From Methylococcaceae bacterium (lineage in GTDB: Bacteria; Pseudomonadota; Gammaproteobacteria; Methylococcales; Methylomonadaceae): a DNA stretch of 64,000 nt. The stretch covers positions 1-64,000 of the forward strand of contig DAOUSN010000005.1 of NCBI GenBank assembly GCA_030627205.1. Direction: 5' to 3'. This document shows positions 10,589-18,872 of this stretch, piece after piece. Position 1 is the first letter of the stretch; every line of letters begins with the position of its first letter. The notes below the pieces were generated by a model. That model was not told where the DNA came from. It did not search any database and saw only the letters and a list, made by a program, of their open reading frames with translations. The translations under genes were made by a program, and so were the position numbers.

Positions 10589-11308
10589 ATGGCTATTATT
10601 AGTAACACCCTAAATTACCTTGATGGTGAAACGTTATTAGAGGGGTTTTTTGCTTATGATGACACTATTAAAGGTATGCGTCCTACTGTTTTAATTTGCC
10701 ATGCTTGGGGAGGACGTGACGATTTTGTTACTCAAAAAGCTTTAAAATTAGCCGCAATGGGATATTTTGCCTTTGCTGTTGATATGTATGGTCAGGGGGT
10801 TCATGGGAATAATGTCGAGGAGAACGCACAGTTAATGCAACCATTTATGGAAAATAGATCTTTATTGCAACAGCGCATTTGTGCCGCTCTTTATGCCGTA
10901 AAATGCACCCCGTGGACAGATGAGAATAAGATCGCTGCCATTGGCTTTTGTTTTGGTGGTTTATGTGTTTTAGATTTAGCAAGAACAGGGGCTGACATTA
11001 AAGGTGTGGTTTCATTTCATGGTTTATTTTGGACAGCAGATAACTTAAAAAAACAAGTAATTAAAGCTAAAGTTTTATTGTTACATGGTAATGATGACCC
11101 AATGGTGCCAAATGAACTGGTTTGTACGCTGCAAAAGGAATTAACTGAAAAAGGAGCTGATTGGCAATTACATAGTTATGGTAATACAATGCACGCATTT
11201 ACCAATCCTAATGCTAATGATCTTGATTTTGGAACAGTTTATCAAGCAGATTCTGATAGACGTTCATGGATTGCTATGCAAGGCTTTCTAAGCGAAATTT
11301 TTTCTTAA
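10589..11308 (+). CDS. Dienelactone hydrolase family protein
   Basis: An alpha/beta hydrolase of 239 aa. The nucleophile elbow GFCFGG carries Cys121, and the other triad members are likely the Asp of HGNDDPMVP and the His of MHAFTNP. A good Shine-Dalgarno (AAAGGAG) precedes the ATG. Substrate is not evident: no aromatic-degradation genes are nearby, so a general esterase or detoxification role is more likely than chlorocatechol breakdown. It is the last gene of the phosphatase-Dabb-hydrolase run. Confidence 0.9.
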   Translation: MAIISNTLNYLDGETLLEGFFAYDDTIKGMRPTVLICHAWGGRDDFVTQKALKLAAMGYFAFAVDMYGQGVHGNNVEENAQLMQPFMENRSLLQQRICAALYAVKCTPWTDENKIAAIGFCFGGLCVLDLARTGADIKGVVSFHGLFWTADNLKKQVIKAKVLLLHGNDDPMVPNELVCTLQKELTEKGADWQLHSYGNTMHAFTNPNANDLDFGTVYQADSDRRSWIAMQGFLSEIFS

Positions 11309-11330
11309 ACTATATGAGTCTTTATCAATT

Positions 11331-11371
11331 GTAGCGTAAAACCCCGACGTTCAGGGCGGGGAGGATGTCAA
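11331..11371. repeat. GC-rich hairpin resembling an IS200/IS605-type end
   Basis: CCCCG (11342-11346) pairs with CGGGG (11357-11361), flanked by GTAGCGTAAAA and AGGATGTCAA. This short GC-rich hairpin stands out from the AT-rich surroundings and resembles subterminal hairpins of IS200/IS605 (tnpB-type) elements. No transposase gene is present. Downstream, in the frame ending at 11464, about 30 codons (DCTEENDLMQIIPTL...) read without a stop into the next gene, so this may be a scar beside a gene fragment. Confidence 0.35.
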
Positions 11372-11456
11372 GATTGCACTGAAGAAAATGATCTGATGCA
11401 AATTATTCCTACTTTACGTAAATTTAATGCGTTATTAAATTCTAAATATATTAGTC

Positions 11457-12041
11457 ATGATTAAAAAAGTACCACCATGTTTAATTGTCATGCGAGGGTT
11501 AAGTGGTAGTGGTAAGTCTTACTTAGCAACCAAATTAGCAAAAAAATTACCTGCAATTCATCTTAATTCTGACATTATTCGCAAACGTCTTGCAGGTTAC
11601 GCACCTTTAACTCGAACTAAAACTAGGTTGGGTAAAGGAATTTATACCCCACAAATGAGTTATAAAACTTATCAAAACTTATTAGAAAGTGCGGAAGTAG
11701 CATTAAAACTAGAGTCATCAGTCGTTGTTGATGCAACTTTTTTACATCCTAAATCATTAGCTAAACAACAAAAATTAGCGAAAAAATTAGCAGTCGACTT
11801 TATTATTATAGATGTATGTGTTTCGGTTGCTTGTTTACGCCAGCGAGTTGAACAACGTTTTGCTAAAGGTGACGACCCATCAGAAGCTGATATTTCAGTG
11901 TTAGAGCTACAATTAGTTAATTATCAGCCTTTAAAAAAAACAGCTAAACATATTTTAACTATTTATAATGAAGCTAATTTTCAATTTTCCTCTATTCAAA
12001 AACAACTGCTAGAATTTCCTTGTCTTAGTAATTTGTATTAA
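11457..12041 (+). CDS. P-loop AAA_33/zeta-like kinase or ATPase
   Basis: A protein of 194 aa whose N-terminus carries the Walker A MRGLSGSGKSYLA, then HLNSDIIRKRLAG and VVVDATFLH, the pattern of small P-loop kinases (AAA_33). Related sequences often form the C-terminal half of a larger protein with an aminoglycoside-phosphotransferase-like N-terminal domain. That domain is missing here, and a GC-rich hairpin and about 30 open codons in another frame lie just upstream. It could be a stand-alone kinase or a truncated remnant. Confidence 0.75.
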   Translation: MIKKVPPCLIVMRGLSGSGKSYLATKLAKKLPAIHLNSDIIRKRLAGYAPLTRTKTRLGKGIYTPQMSYKTYQNLLESAEVALKLESSVVVDATFLHPKSLAKQQKLAKKLAVDFIIIDVCVSVACLRQRVEQRFAKGDDPSEADISVLELQLVNYQPLKKTAKHILTIYNEANFQFSSIQKQLLEFPCLSNLY

Positions 12042-12117
12042 TTAAAACAAGAACGTAAATGAATAAATAGCTCGAATTAACAGTTTTAGATATTCATCAA
12101 CAAACCATTTTAAAATA

Positions 12118-12759
12118 TTAAATTAACAATGTTTCAATCTTTCTAAATACATCAGCAAACATATCATGATTTAATCTTTTTGTTTGAACGTTATAACGAC
12201 TGGTATGATAAGAATTAATTAAATTATGCCCATCAGGTAAAGAATGCACTGCATTATGTCCAAATAATGCACTGTTTAGTTTTAATTGATAGCTTTTTAA
12301 TATCGCCTTATGTGCAAGACCACCTAATGCTAAAATAACCGCCTTGTTGGGTAACGTTTGTATTTCTGCGGCTAAATAATGATTACAAAGAGTCACTTCT
12401 GAGCCAGTTGGCTTATTTTGAGGAGGTAAACATTTAACCGCATTGGTAATTCTGGCATTTTTAAGTTCTAATCCATCAGTTAAGGATTCAGAGGTAGGTT
12501 TATTACTAAAACCAAAATCATATAATGCTTGGTATAACAATAATCCTGCATAATCCCCTGTAAATGGTCGCCCTGTTGCATTTGCACCGTGCATACCTGG
12601 AGCTAATCCAACAATTAATAATTGAGCTTTTTTATCACCAAAAGGCGCTACAGGTAAGGCGTGATAATGTGGGTATTGTTGTTTGACATCCTTTAAAAAA
12701 GAGCTTAATCGTGGGCATTGTTGGCATTCTAGGTTGAAAATTTGTTTTGAATAGCTCAT
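12118..12759 (-). CDS. Uracil-DNA glycosylase, family 5 (UdgB-like)
   Basis: A protein of 213 aa that likely removes uracil and related bases from DNA. Motif 1 reads GLAPGMHGANATGRPFTGD, typical of family 5, and motif 3 is SYHTSRYNVQ. Cysteines at ECQQC near the N-terminus and in KCLPP and TLCNHY in the middle can hold the family's [4Fe-4S] cluster. It stands between two genes of other functions; the gap to each is short and featureless. Confidence 0.87.
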   Translation of the reverse strand: MSYSKQIFNLECQQCPRLSSFLKDVKQQYPHYHALPVAPFGDKKAQLLIVGLAPGMHGANATGRPFTGDYAGLLLYQALYDFGFSNKPTSESLTDGLELKNARITNAVKCLPPQNKPTGSEVTLCNHYLAAEIQTLPNKAVILALGGLAHKAILKSYQLKLNSALFGHNAVHSLPDGHNLINSYHTSRYNVQTKRLNHDMFADVFRKIETLLI

Positions 12760-12820
12760 TAAATGATAAGTTTTATTGGTTGGAATAGTTAATTATTAGA
12801 AGATAATAGATATAAAAAGG

Positions 12821-14476
12821 CTAGTTTTCTAAATAGATTATTTCACCTGCTTCCAAAGCTTTAATACAACACCTAAAATCAGCAAACAAATATTTTTCTG
12901 GAATTAAATTGGGAATTAAGCCTATATTCTTTAACATATCTTTAGGTTGTTCTTGTATCTTCGTCATCAGTATTATCACTCCTTTTTCCTGTAAGGATAG
13001 TACCGCATCTTCAATCGCATAAATTCCTGATTGATCTATATATGGCACTTTAGACATCCGCATAATAATAACTTTAACATCAGGTGATTCACGATACATT
13101 TTTTGAAATTTAGTGGTAAAACCAAAGAAAATCGGAGAATCAAAATGTTTAATATAAACTTGCGTTTTCATTGCTTCTGAAATATTTTCTTCATCATCCC
13201 AAGCTTCTTCACGGGCAAATTGTCCAACAAAACCAACAGCAGAATTGGATTCTGCTATATCACTCATTTTTTTCATAAATAAGATTGATGCTAAAACTAA
13301 CCCAACTGCAACTGCTTGTAATAAATCTACGAATACCGTTAACCCTAAAACAATAAGCATAATCACCGAATCCGCGCGGGGTACATGAGGAATATGTTTA
13401 ATCCCTTTATAATCAATAATACCAATACCCACGGTAATTAAAATCCCTGCTAATACGGGTAATGGAATTAATTTTGCATAACCACCTGCACCTAATAAAA
13501 CAATTAATAACGCTAAACTATGAATAACTCCAGAAAGACGAGTTTTTCCACCAGAATTAATATTAACTACTGTTCGCATAGTTGCCCCTGCACCTGGTAT
13601 CCCACCAATTATAGCCGCCGCTATATTACCTAAACCTTGTCCAATTAATTCTTTATTACTTTTATGCTGTGTTTTGGTCATATTGTCTGCCACAATAGAT
13701 GTCAGCAATGAATCTATTGTCCCTAGTGTAGCTAAGGTAATAGCAGGAATAATAATTAACATTGGGCTAGTTAAATCAACTTCTGCTAATTTGCTAAGTT
13801 GTAATTTTGGTAATCCTTCTGGAATATCGCCAATAATAGTAACATCAAGTTCCATCAATGTAGAGATAATTGTGAGGATAATTAAAGCAACTAATGCACT
13901 AGGAATTAGTTTAGTTATTTTAGGAAATAAATAAATAATAGTCATCGTCGCTATTGCTAAAACAACCGCAGTAAAATTAGCTTTTCCTAAAATATCAGGT
14001 ATTCCTATAAAAATATCAGGTATTCCTTTAGGTGATCTATGCCCTAAAAAAGGAAAAATTTGTAAGACAATAATAATAACACCAATACCACTCATAAAAC
14101 CTGAAACAACAGGGTAAGGCATATAACGAATATAATGCCCAATTTTAAATACACCTAATAAAATTTGAAAACAACCTGATAATAAGAATATAGCAATGAT
14201 TGTTCCCATTGCGGAATTTAAGCTACCGTAAGTTTCAATTGCACTCGCTATAACCACAGCAGACACAACGGTCATAGGCCCTGTAGGACCGCTAATTTGT
14301 GTTGGTGTACCACCAAACCATGCGGCAATCATTCCAATAGCAATTGCACCATAAAGTCCAGCTATTGCCCCCATGCCTGACTGCAATCCAAATGCTAATG
14401 CTAAAGGAAGCGCGACCACTCCTGCGGTTAATCCTCCAAAAAAATCACCTCGTAACTTAGATGTTTTTATAAGCAT
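12821..14476 (-). CDS. SulP family anion transporter with STAS domain
   Basis: A protein of 551 aa. The N-terminal 400 residues form a multi-span membrane domain beginning with the SulP signature region (GGLTAGVVALPLALAFG) and containing GPTGPMTVV and the PGAGATMRTV loop. The C-terminal 120 residues form a cytosolic STAS domain (VYIKHFDSPIFFG... IDQSGIYAIEDAV). Substrate cannot be read from sequence: sulfate and bicarbonate are both usual for the family, and no carbonic anhydrase or sulfate-assimilation gene is adjacent. Confidence 0.93.
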   Translation of the reverse strand: MLIKTSKLRGDFFGGLTAGVVALPLALAFGLQSGMGAIAGLYGAIAIGMIAAWFGGTPTQISGPTGPMTVVSAVVIASAIETYGSLNSAMGTIIAIFLLSGCFQILLGVFKIGHYIRYMPYPVVSGFMSGIGVIIIVLQIFPFLGHRSPKGIPDIFIGIPDILGKANFTAVVLAIATMTIIYLFPKITKLIPSALVALIILTIISTLMELDVTIIGDIPEGLPKLQLSKLAEVDLTSPMLIIIPAITLATLGTIDSLLTSIVADNMTKTQHKSNKELIGQGLGNIAAAIIGGIPGAGATMRTVVNINSGGKTRLSGVIHSLALLIVLLGAGGYAKLIPLPVLAGILITVGIGIIDYKGIKHIPHVPRADSVIMLIVLGLTVFVDLLQAVAVGLVLASILFMKKMSDIAESNSAVGFVGQFAREEAWDDEENISEAMKTQVYIKHFDSPIFFGFTTKFQKMYRESPDVKVIIMRMSKVPYIDQSGIYAIEDAVLSLQEKGVIILMTKIQEQPKDMLKNIGLIPNLIPEKYLFADFRCCIKALEAGEIIYLEN

Positions 14477-14587
14477 TCGTTTACCTGTTTTAATTGAAAT
14501 AGATGAGCATGATTATTTTAACATCGTATAGGTTGCCACTAATAACCTCTAGTTATATCTAATAATTTATAACTATTTAGGATTATA

Positions 14588-17443
14588 TCAACCCATTATT
14601 TTCATCCATATTTCTTCAATAAATACTTGTTGCTCTGCAAAAACATCATTTTTTGCAATTGCTTTATGACCTTGTAAAACCTGACGATGACCATAGTCTC
14701 GATAATGACAATAAGCCGTTGTTAAAAGTTGAGCCTGTTCAGATGTAAAAAATTTATGAACTGCTAATTCTTCTATTAATCTAATATTATCCGTGAAAGT
14801 TGTTAATCCAGAATGGATTGAACTTTGTGATAAAACCCCGAATTGCACCATAAATTCTATATCAGCAATCCCACCTCTACTTTGTTTAATATCAAATTGC
14901 CCCTCATTTTCTGTTGCTAAGGTCTCACGCATTTTTTCACGCATTTCACGAACATCAGTTTTAAGTGTTACCAGGTTTCTTGGTAAACGTAAAATACGCT
15001 GACGAATAGTCTCATATTCTGTTTGTAACTGTTTATCACCTGCAATAAAACGACCCCTAACTAAGGCTTGATGTTCCCACGTCCAAGCTTCCTTGTTAAA
15101 ATAATTTTCATAGGTTTTAATATGAGACACTAATAAGCCAGAGTTACCGCTAGGTCTAAGACGCATATCAACTTCATATAATAATCCTGAGAGCATTTTT
15201 GTATCTAAAAGATGACGAATTTTTTGCCCTAAACGCCCATAAAACTGAGTATTTGGAATTGATTTTTTACCATCCGTCATCGCATGACCACTTTCACAGT
15301 CATATAAAAATACCATATCTAAATCTGAACCATAACCTAATTCAATCCCTCCTAATTTACCAAACCCTAAAACCGCAAACCCTGTGACTTCTTCACTGGT
15401 ATTAATAGGAAAACCATGTTTTATCGTTAGCCTTTGCCAACTATAATTAACCACATAATTAACAATAGTTTCCGCAATTGTCGTTAAATAATTACTAACA
15501 ACCATCAACGGAATTTTGTCCATAATATCAGCGGCAGCAACCCGTAAAACATTTAGATGTTTAAATTGACGTAATTCGATCATAATTTGCTCTTCATCAT
15601 CTACATCAATCTTTGCTAGTTGTTGTTGTAATTGCTGTGTTAAAACCTGTTTTTCTAAAGGCTCATATAAAGTACGGGTATCGAGTAACTCATCAAATAA
15701 AATGGGGTAACGGGCTAAATAATCACAGACCCATTTACTGGCAGCAGAAAGTTTAACCAATTGTTTTAATGCTTGTGGATTTTCTGCTAATAATGATAAA
15801 TAAACATTACGCCCCGCAACTGCTTCAAATAAATTTAAAAGACGTTTTAAGGTTTCATCGCTATTTTCAGTTTGAGAAACCGCATCAATTAATTTAGGCA
15901 TTAACCGTTCTAAAGTTGCCAATCCTTTCGTTGTAAGTCGTTTAATCGCATGTGTATTTTTAAAATTATTCAATATTTTTGCAACAATCTTAAAATCTTT
16001 AAATTTTAAATTAGAAAAGTCATCTTGATTTATTCTTCCCTGCCAGAGTAAAAGACTTTCTTGTGGTTTTTCATTTTGTTTAGAAACTGAAAAAACCTCT
16101 TCAAAATCATTTTGTACCTGTTTTCTGACCACATTTAATTGGACTAAAAAAGAATCCCAGTTGGGAAAATCTAAAGAATACGCTAAAATCTGTTGCACGA
16201 TTTTATCTTTAGGTAAATCATGAGTTTGTTTATCTTGATATTGCTGAATATGATTTTCAACACGGCGTAAAAAACAATACGATTCACTTAGTTGTTGTGC
16301 ATTATCCTCGGAGAGTAATTTCAATTCACCTAAATGTTTTAAAATTGTTAAAATACCACGCTGTTGCAAACCTACTTCCTGTCCACCTCGTATCAATTGA
16401 AATGCTTGTCCAATAAATTCAATTTCTCGAATACCACCATAACCCAACTTAATATTATCCATACCTTCTTTGCGACGTAATTCTTGAGAAATCTGGGTTT
16501 TTAATGAGCGTAATTCCTCAAATGCTCCGTAATCCAGATAACGTCGATAGACAAAAGGTTTTAACATCGCCATTAATTGCTTACCACTATCAAAATCACC
16601 CGCAACCTGACGCGCTTTAATCATCGCATAGCGTTCCCATTCACGTGCTTGGGTGACATAATAGTTTTCCATGCCCTCAAAAGTCATAATAATTGCCCCA
16701 CTCTCACCAAAAGGACGTAAGCGTATATCAGTACGAAACACAAAACCATCCATGGTGACTGCATCTAAAACTTTAACTAAACTTCGACAAAGACGGCTAA
16801 AAAATTCACTATAAGTAGTTTTTTTTCTATCATTTAAAACCCCATCTTCTGCATAAGCAAAAATTAAATCAATGTCAGAGGAATAATTAAGTTCCCACGC
16901 GCCTAATTTTCCCATACCAAGAACAACTATATTAATTGGAGTGCCATTTGTTAAAACAGGCATTCCTCGTTGTTTACAGGCTTGCTGATAAAGAAAGTCT
17001 AAGGCGGTTTCAATGCAGGTTTCTGCTAAAGCGGTTAAATCCTGTAAGGTTTCATTTAAATCTGACCAACCTGCTAAATCACGCCATGCAATACGCACCA
17101 TTTCACGGCGACGAAATAAACGCAATATTCGCATTAATTCGTTTTCATCACTAATGGTTTGTTCGGTTAAATAGTTTTTATAGGTTTGCCGATGTCGGCT
17201 AGAGAATAAGGCTTCTGAGCTAATTAAATCAATTAATAATGAGGGTAGACGAATGCAACTTTCGGTTATAAATTGACTACAACAAAAAACTTTAACTAAT
17301 GATTCTTTAACTGCGTGATTATCAGGAAGAATAAGCGATGATTCTATTAGTTTTTCTTCAAACTGAGCAATAGTATTTGCGGTAGATTTTTGTAAATCGG
17401 AAGGAAGTTGTTGTAAATACTTTGAAATATCTAAAAAATACAT
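14588..17443 (-). CDS. glnE: Glutamine synthetase adenylyltransferase/adenylyl-removing enzyme GlnE
   Basis: A bifunctional nitrogen regulator of 951 aa (usual length for the family) that adds or removes AMP on the Tyr of GlnA under control of PII and glutamine. Two nucleotidyltransferase domains are visible: GMGKLGAWELNYSSDIDL near residue 175 (de-adenylylating half) and GFGKLGGIELGYGSDLDM near residue 692 (adenylylating half), each with the paired metal-binding Asp. A GlnD PII-uridylyl-transferase-like helical domain lies between them. glnA, glnB and glnD are not in the window. Confidence 0.96.
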   Translation of the reverse strand: MYFLDISKYLQQLPSDLQKSTANTIAQFEEKLIESSLILPDNHAVKESLVKVFCCSQFITESCIRLPSLLIDLISSEALFSSRHRQTYKNYLTEQTISDENELMRILRLFRRREMVRIAWRDLAGWSDLNETLQDLTALAETCIETALDFLYQQACKQRGMPVLTNGTPINIVVLGMGKLGAWELNYSSDIDLIFAYAEDGVLNDRKKTTYSEFFSRLCRSLVKVLDAVTMDGFVFRTDIRLRPFGESGAIIMTFEGMENYYVTQAREWERYAMIKARQVAGDFDSGKQLMAMLKPFVYRRYLDYGAFEELRSLKTQISQELRRKEGMDNIKLGYGGIREIEFIGQAFQLIRGGQEVGLQQRGILTILKHLGELKLLSEDNAQQLSESYCFLRRVENHIQQYQDKQTHDLPKDKIVQQILAYSLDFPNWDSFLVQLNVVRKQVQNDFEEVFSVSKQNEKPQESLLLWQGRINQDDFSNLKFKDFKIVAKILNNFKNTHAIKRLTTKGLATLERLMPKLIDAVSQTENSDETLKRLLNLFEAVAGRNVYLSLLAENPQALKQLVKLSAASKWVCDYLARYPILFDELLDTRTLYEPLEKQVLTQQLQQQLAKIDVDDEEQIMIELRQFKHLNVLRVAAADIMDKIPLMVVSNYLTTIAETIVNYVVNYSWQRLTIKHGFPINTSEEVTGFAVLGFGKLGGIELGYGSDLDMVFLYDCESGHAMTDGKKSIPNTQFYGRLGQKIRHLLDTKMLSGLLYEVDMRLRPSGNSGLLVSHIKTYENYFNKEAWTWEHQALVRGRFIAGDKQLQTEYETIRQRILRLPRNLVTLKTDVREMREKMRETLATENEGQFDIKQSRGGIADIEFMVQFGVLSQSSIHSGLTTFTDNIRLIEELAVHKFFTSEQAQLLTTAYCHYRDYGHRQVLQGHKAIAKNDVFAEQQVFIEEIWMKIMG

Positions 17444-17580
17444 AAGCTTTTATTAACCAGTTGTTGTGAAATATAACCTTTATCCGCAAATACCTTCCCT
17501 ATGAAATTCTTTACTAAAGTTGGCACAAGATTTCGATCATTAATATTTACACGAGTTATTTGAATCTACGTTTAAAATCT

Positions 17581-18225
17581 TTAATGATTATGATTATGAC
17601 TATGCTCTTGAAAAGCATCTTCCATCTTGTCCATAGTTGTTTCAACAGAAACCCCATATTTATAAACCATAAGTCCTCCCAGATCAGCACCTAAGGTTAT
17701 TAATATTGATAACAATGCCGATAAAATCAGATGAAAAATATTAGCTACACCTTTAATTTGTTCCCGTGTTAATAAACGCCATCCCGACAAAATAAACGCT
17801 AATGATAATACTGATAAACCTAATATCTTATGTCGCTCCATAATCACATGAACATTTTTAGCATGAGAAACTGAATCTGCGGCAATAAAACCTGCTATAA
17901 CTGCAAATAAAACACTAACTGTTCCTAAATAAAGCAAACCACTGGCAACAGTACGCCAGTTTGTTTTCTTTAAAACTGACCCCATAAAATCAATAATGAA
18001 AAAACTACTTAGAAATGCAATAGGAAAATGAACCAATAGGGGGTGAACATTGGTCATCTCTGTTATTCCAGGCATAATCAATGCAAATATATCTGTTAAT
18101 GATTTTCCTGAAAGGTTCTGAAGAAAAGTCAAGAAAACCTCAATGTTTCCTGCAATATCGCTATTATGTCCTGAGTTACCATGAACTTGAAAAGAAAGAA
18201 GATTGTTTACATTCATCATCAGCAT
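17581..18225 (-). CDS. DUF2231-type membrane protein with His-rich tail
   Basis: A protein of 214 aa. After about 55 N-terminal residues comes NVHPLLVHFPIAFL, the DUF2231 hallmark. Four hydrophobic segments follow (about 62-80, 90-112, 132-148, 163-185). The tail ends in HSHNHNH, a possible metal-binding stretch. The start is uncertain: ATGs at 18225, 18219 and 18216 lie close together. Function is unknown; some relatives sit near heme or copper redox genes. Tandem hairpins lie 39-109 nt upstream of the start. Confidence 0.75.
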   Translation of the reverse strand: MLMMNVNNLLSFQVHGNSGHNSDIAGNIEVFLTFLQNLSGKSLTDIFALIMPGITEMTNVHPLLVHFPIAFLSSFFIIDFMGSVLKKTNWRTVASGLLYLGTVSVLFAVIAGFIAADSVSHAKNVHVIMERHKILGLSVLSLAFILSGWRLLTREQIKGVANIFHLILSALLSILITLGADLGGLMVYKYGVSVETTMDKMEDAFQEHSHNHNH

Positions 18226-18263
18226 TTAGAGATTATAGTTTTACGTCATGGAAGATGTGACTT

Positions 18264-18334
18264 TGATAGTTACACGCTCTTGCATTACAAAGGCTGAAGA
18301 GCGTGAAAACTATCAATTAGGTTGGAAAACCTAA
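18264..18334. ncRNA. Two tandem hairpins between ihfB and the DUF2231 gene
   Basis: Hairpin 1 pairs 18264-18281 (TGATAGTTACACGCTCTT) with 18297-18315 (AAGAGCGTGAAAACTATCA), an 18-nt stem with one bulge and a 15-nt loop. Two nucleotides later, hairpin 2 pairs TTAGGTT (18317-18323) with AACCTAA (18328-18334) around a GGAA loop, a GNRA tetraloop on the plus strand. No T-run follows on either strand, so this is not a classical terminator. It may be a 5' UTR element of the DUF2231 gene, a small RNA or a decayed repeat. Confidence 0.45.
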
Positions 18335-18387
18335 AGCTATTGCATATTTTAAAGGACTATTAAAATATAATTATTCAAGTTAATAAA

Positions 18388-18424
18388 TTTTCATTTTTCA
18401 TTTTTCATTTTTCATTTTTCATTT
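18388..18424. repeat. TTTTTCA heptanucleotide repeat
   Basis: Four perfect TTTTTCA units (18394-18421) with degenerate partial units at both ends. It lies a few bases past the ihfB stop, outside any gene. This kind of simple repeat can vary in copy number by slippage, but no reading frame depends on it. Confidence 0.85.
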
Positions 18425-18432
18425 CTAAAAAA

Positions 18433-18738
18433 TTATTGAATGGAGGGATATTTTTCACGCGAATCATTAACTCGTTCTCGTAGCTCTTTACCTGGTTTAA
18501 AATGGGGAACATATTTTAGAGCTAAGGCAACAGACCCCCCTGTTTTAGGATTTCTACCTATACGTGGTGGACGATAATGTAATGAAAAACTACCAAAACC
18601 TCTAATCTCAATCCTATCACCACTTGATAGCGATTGACTCATTTGTTCAAGAATACATTTAACCACGAGTTCAACATCTTTAATTGCTAAATTGGGTTGT
18701 TGTTTAGCAAGTGCTTCAATTAATTCTGATTTTGTCAC
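18433..18738 (-). CDS. ihfB: Integration host factor subunit beta (IhfB)
   Basis: A HU/IHF-fold DNA-bending protein of 101 aa. [17 protein letters not shown] opens the dimerisation helices, and [19 protein letters not shown] and RNPKTGG form the beta-arm. The order rpsA-ihfB on one strand is the usual gammaproteobacterial arrangement and favours IhfB over HU. A terminator hairpin between rpsA and ihfB suggests partly independent expression. Confidence 0.93.
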   Translation of the reverse strand: MTKSELIEALAKQQPNLAIKDVELVVKCILEQMSQSLSSGDRIEIRGFGSFSLHYRPPRIGRNPKTGGSVALALKYVPHFKPGKELRERVNDSREKYPSIQ

Positions 18739-18750
18739 TTTTTACCCTGT

Positions 18751-18797
18751 AAAAAATAAAATCAGTAATCCTCGTAATTAAAGACGACTACTGATTT
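18751..18797 (-). terminator. Intrinsic terminator/attenuator between rpsA and ihfB
   Basis: On the minus strand AAATCAGTA pairs perfectly with TACTGATTT (plus coordinates 18759-18767 and 18789-18797), with an inner TCGT/ACGA stem. It is followed by TTTTATTTTTT, a standard intrinsic terminator downstream of rpsA and just before the ihfB start. Confidence 0.75.
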
Positions 18798-18830
18798 ATA
18801 GATAATTATTTAGTAAATTTACAAATATTT

Positions 18831-18850
18831 TTAATAACTTAAGTTATTAA
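18831..18850. repeat. 20-bp perfect palindrome after rpsA
   Basis: TTAATAACTTAAGTTATTAA is a perfect palindrome lying 23 nt beyond the rpsA stop on the minus strand and upstream of the rpsA terminator hairpin. It may form an extra RNA hairpin or bind a dimeric protein; no role is evident. Confidence 0.5.
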
Positions 18851-18872
18851 TATCATTTGATTTTCAAAGGCT

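Noticed and set aside
17521-17545. TTGGCACAAGATTTCGA resembling a sigma-54 promoter
   Set aside because: The -24 half is good, but the -12 element has CG where GC is required at the fixed spacing, and no plus-strand gene follows.
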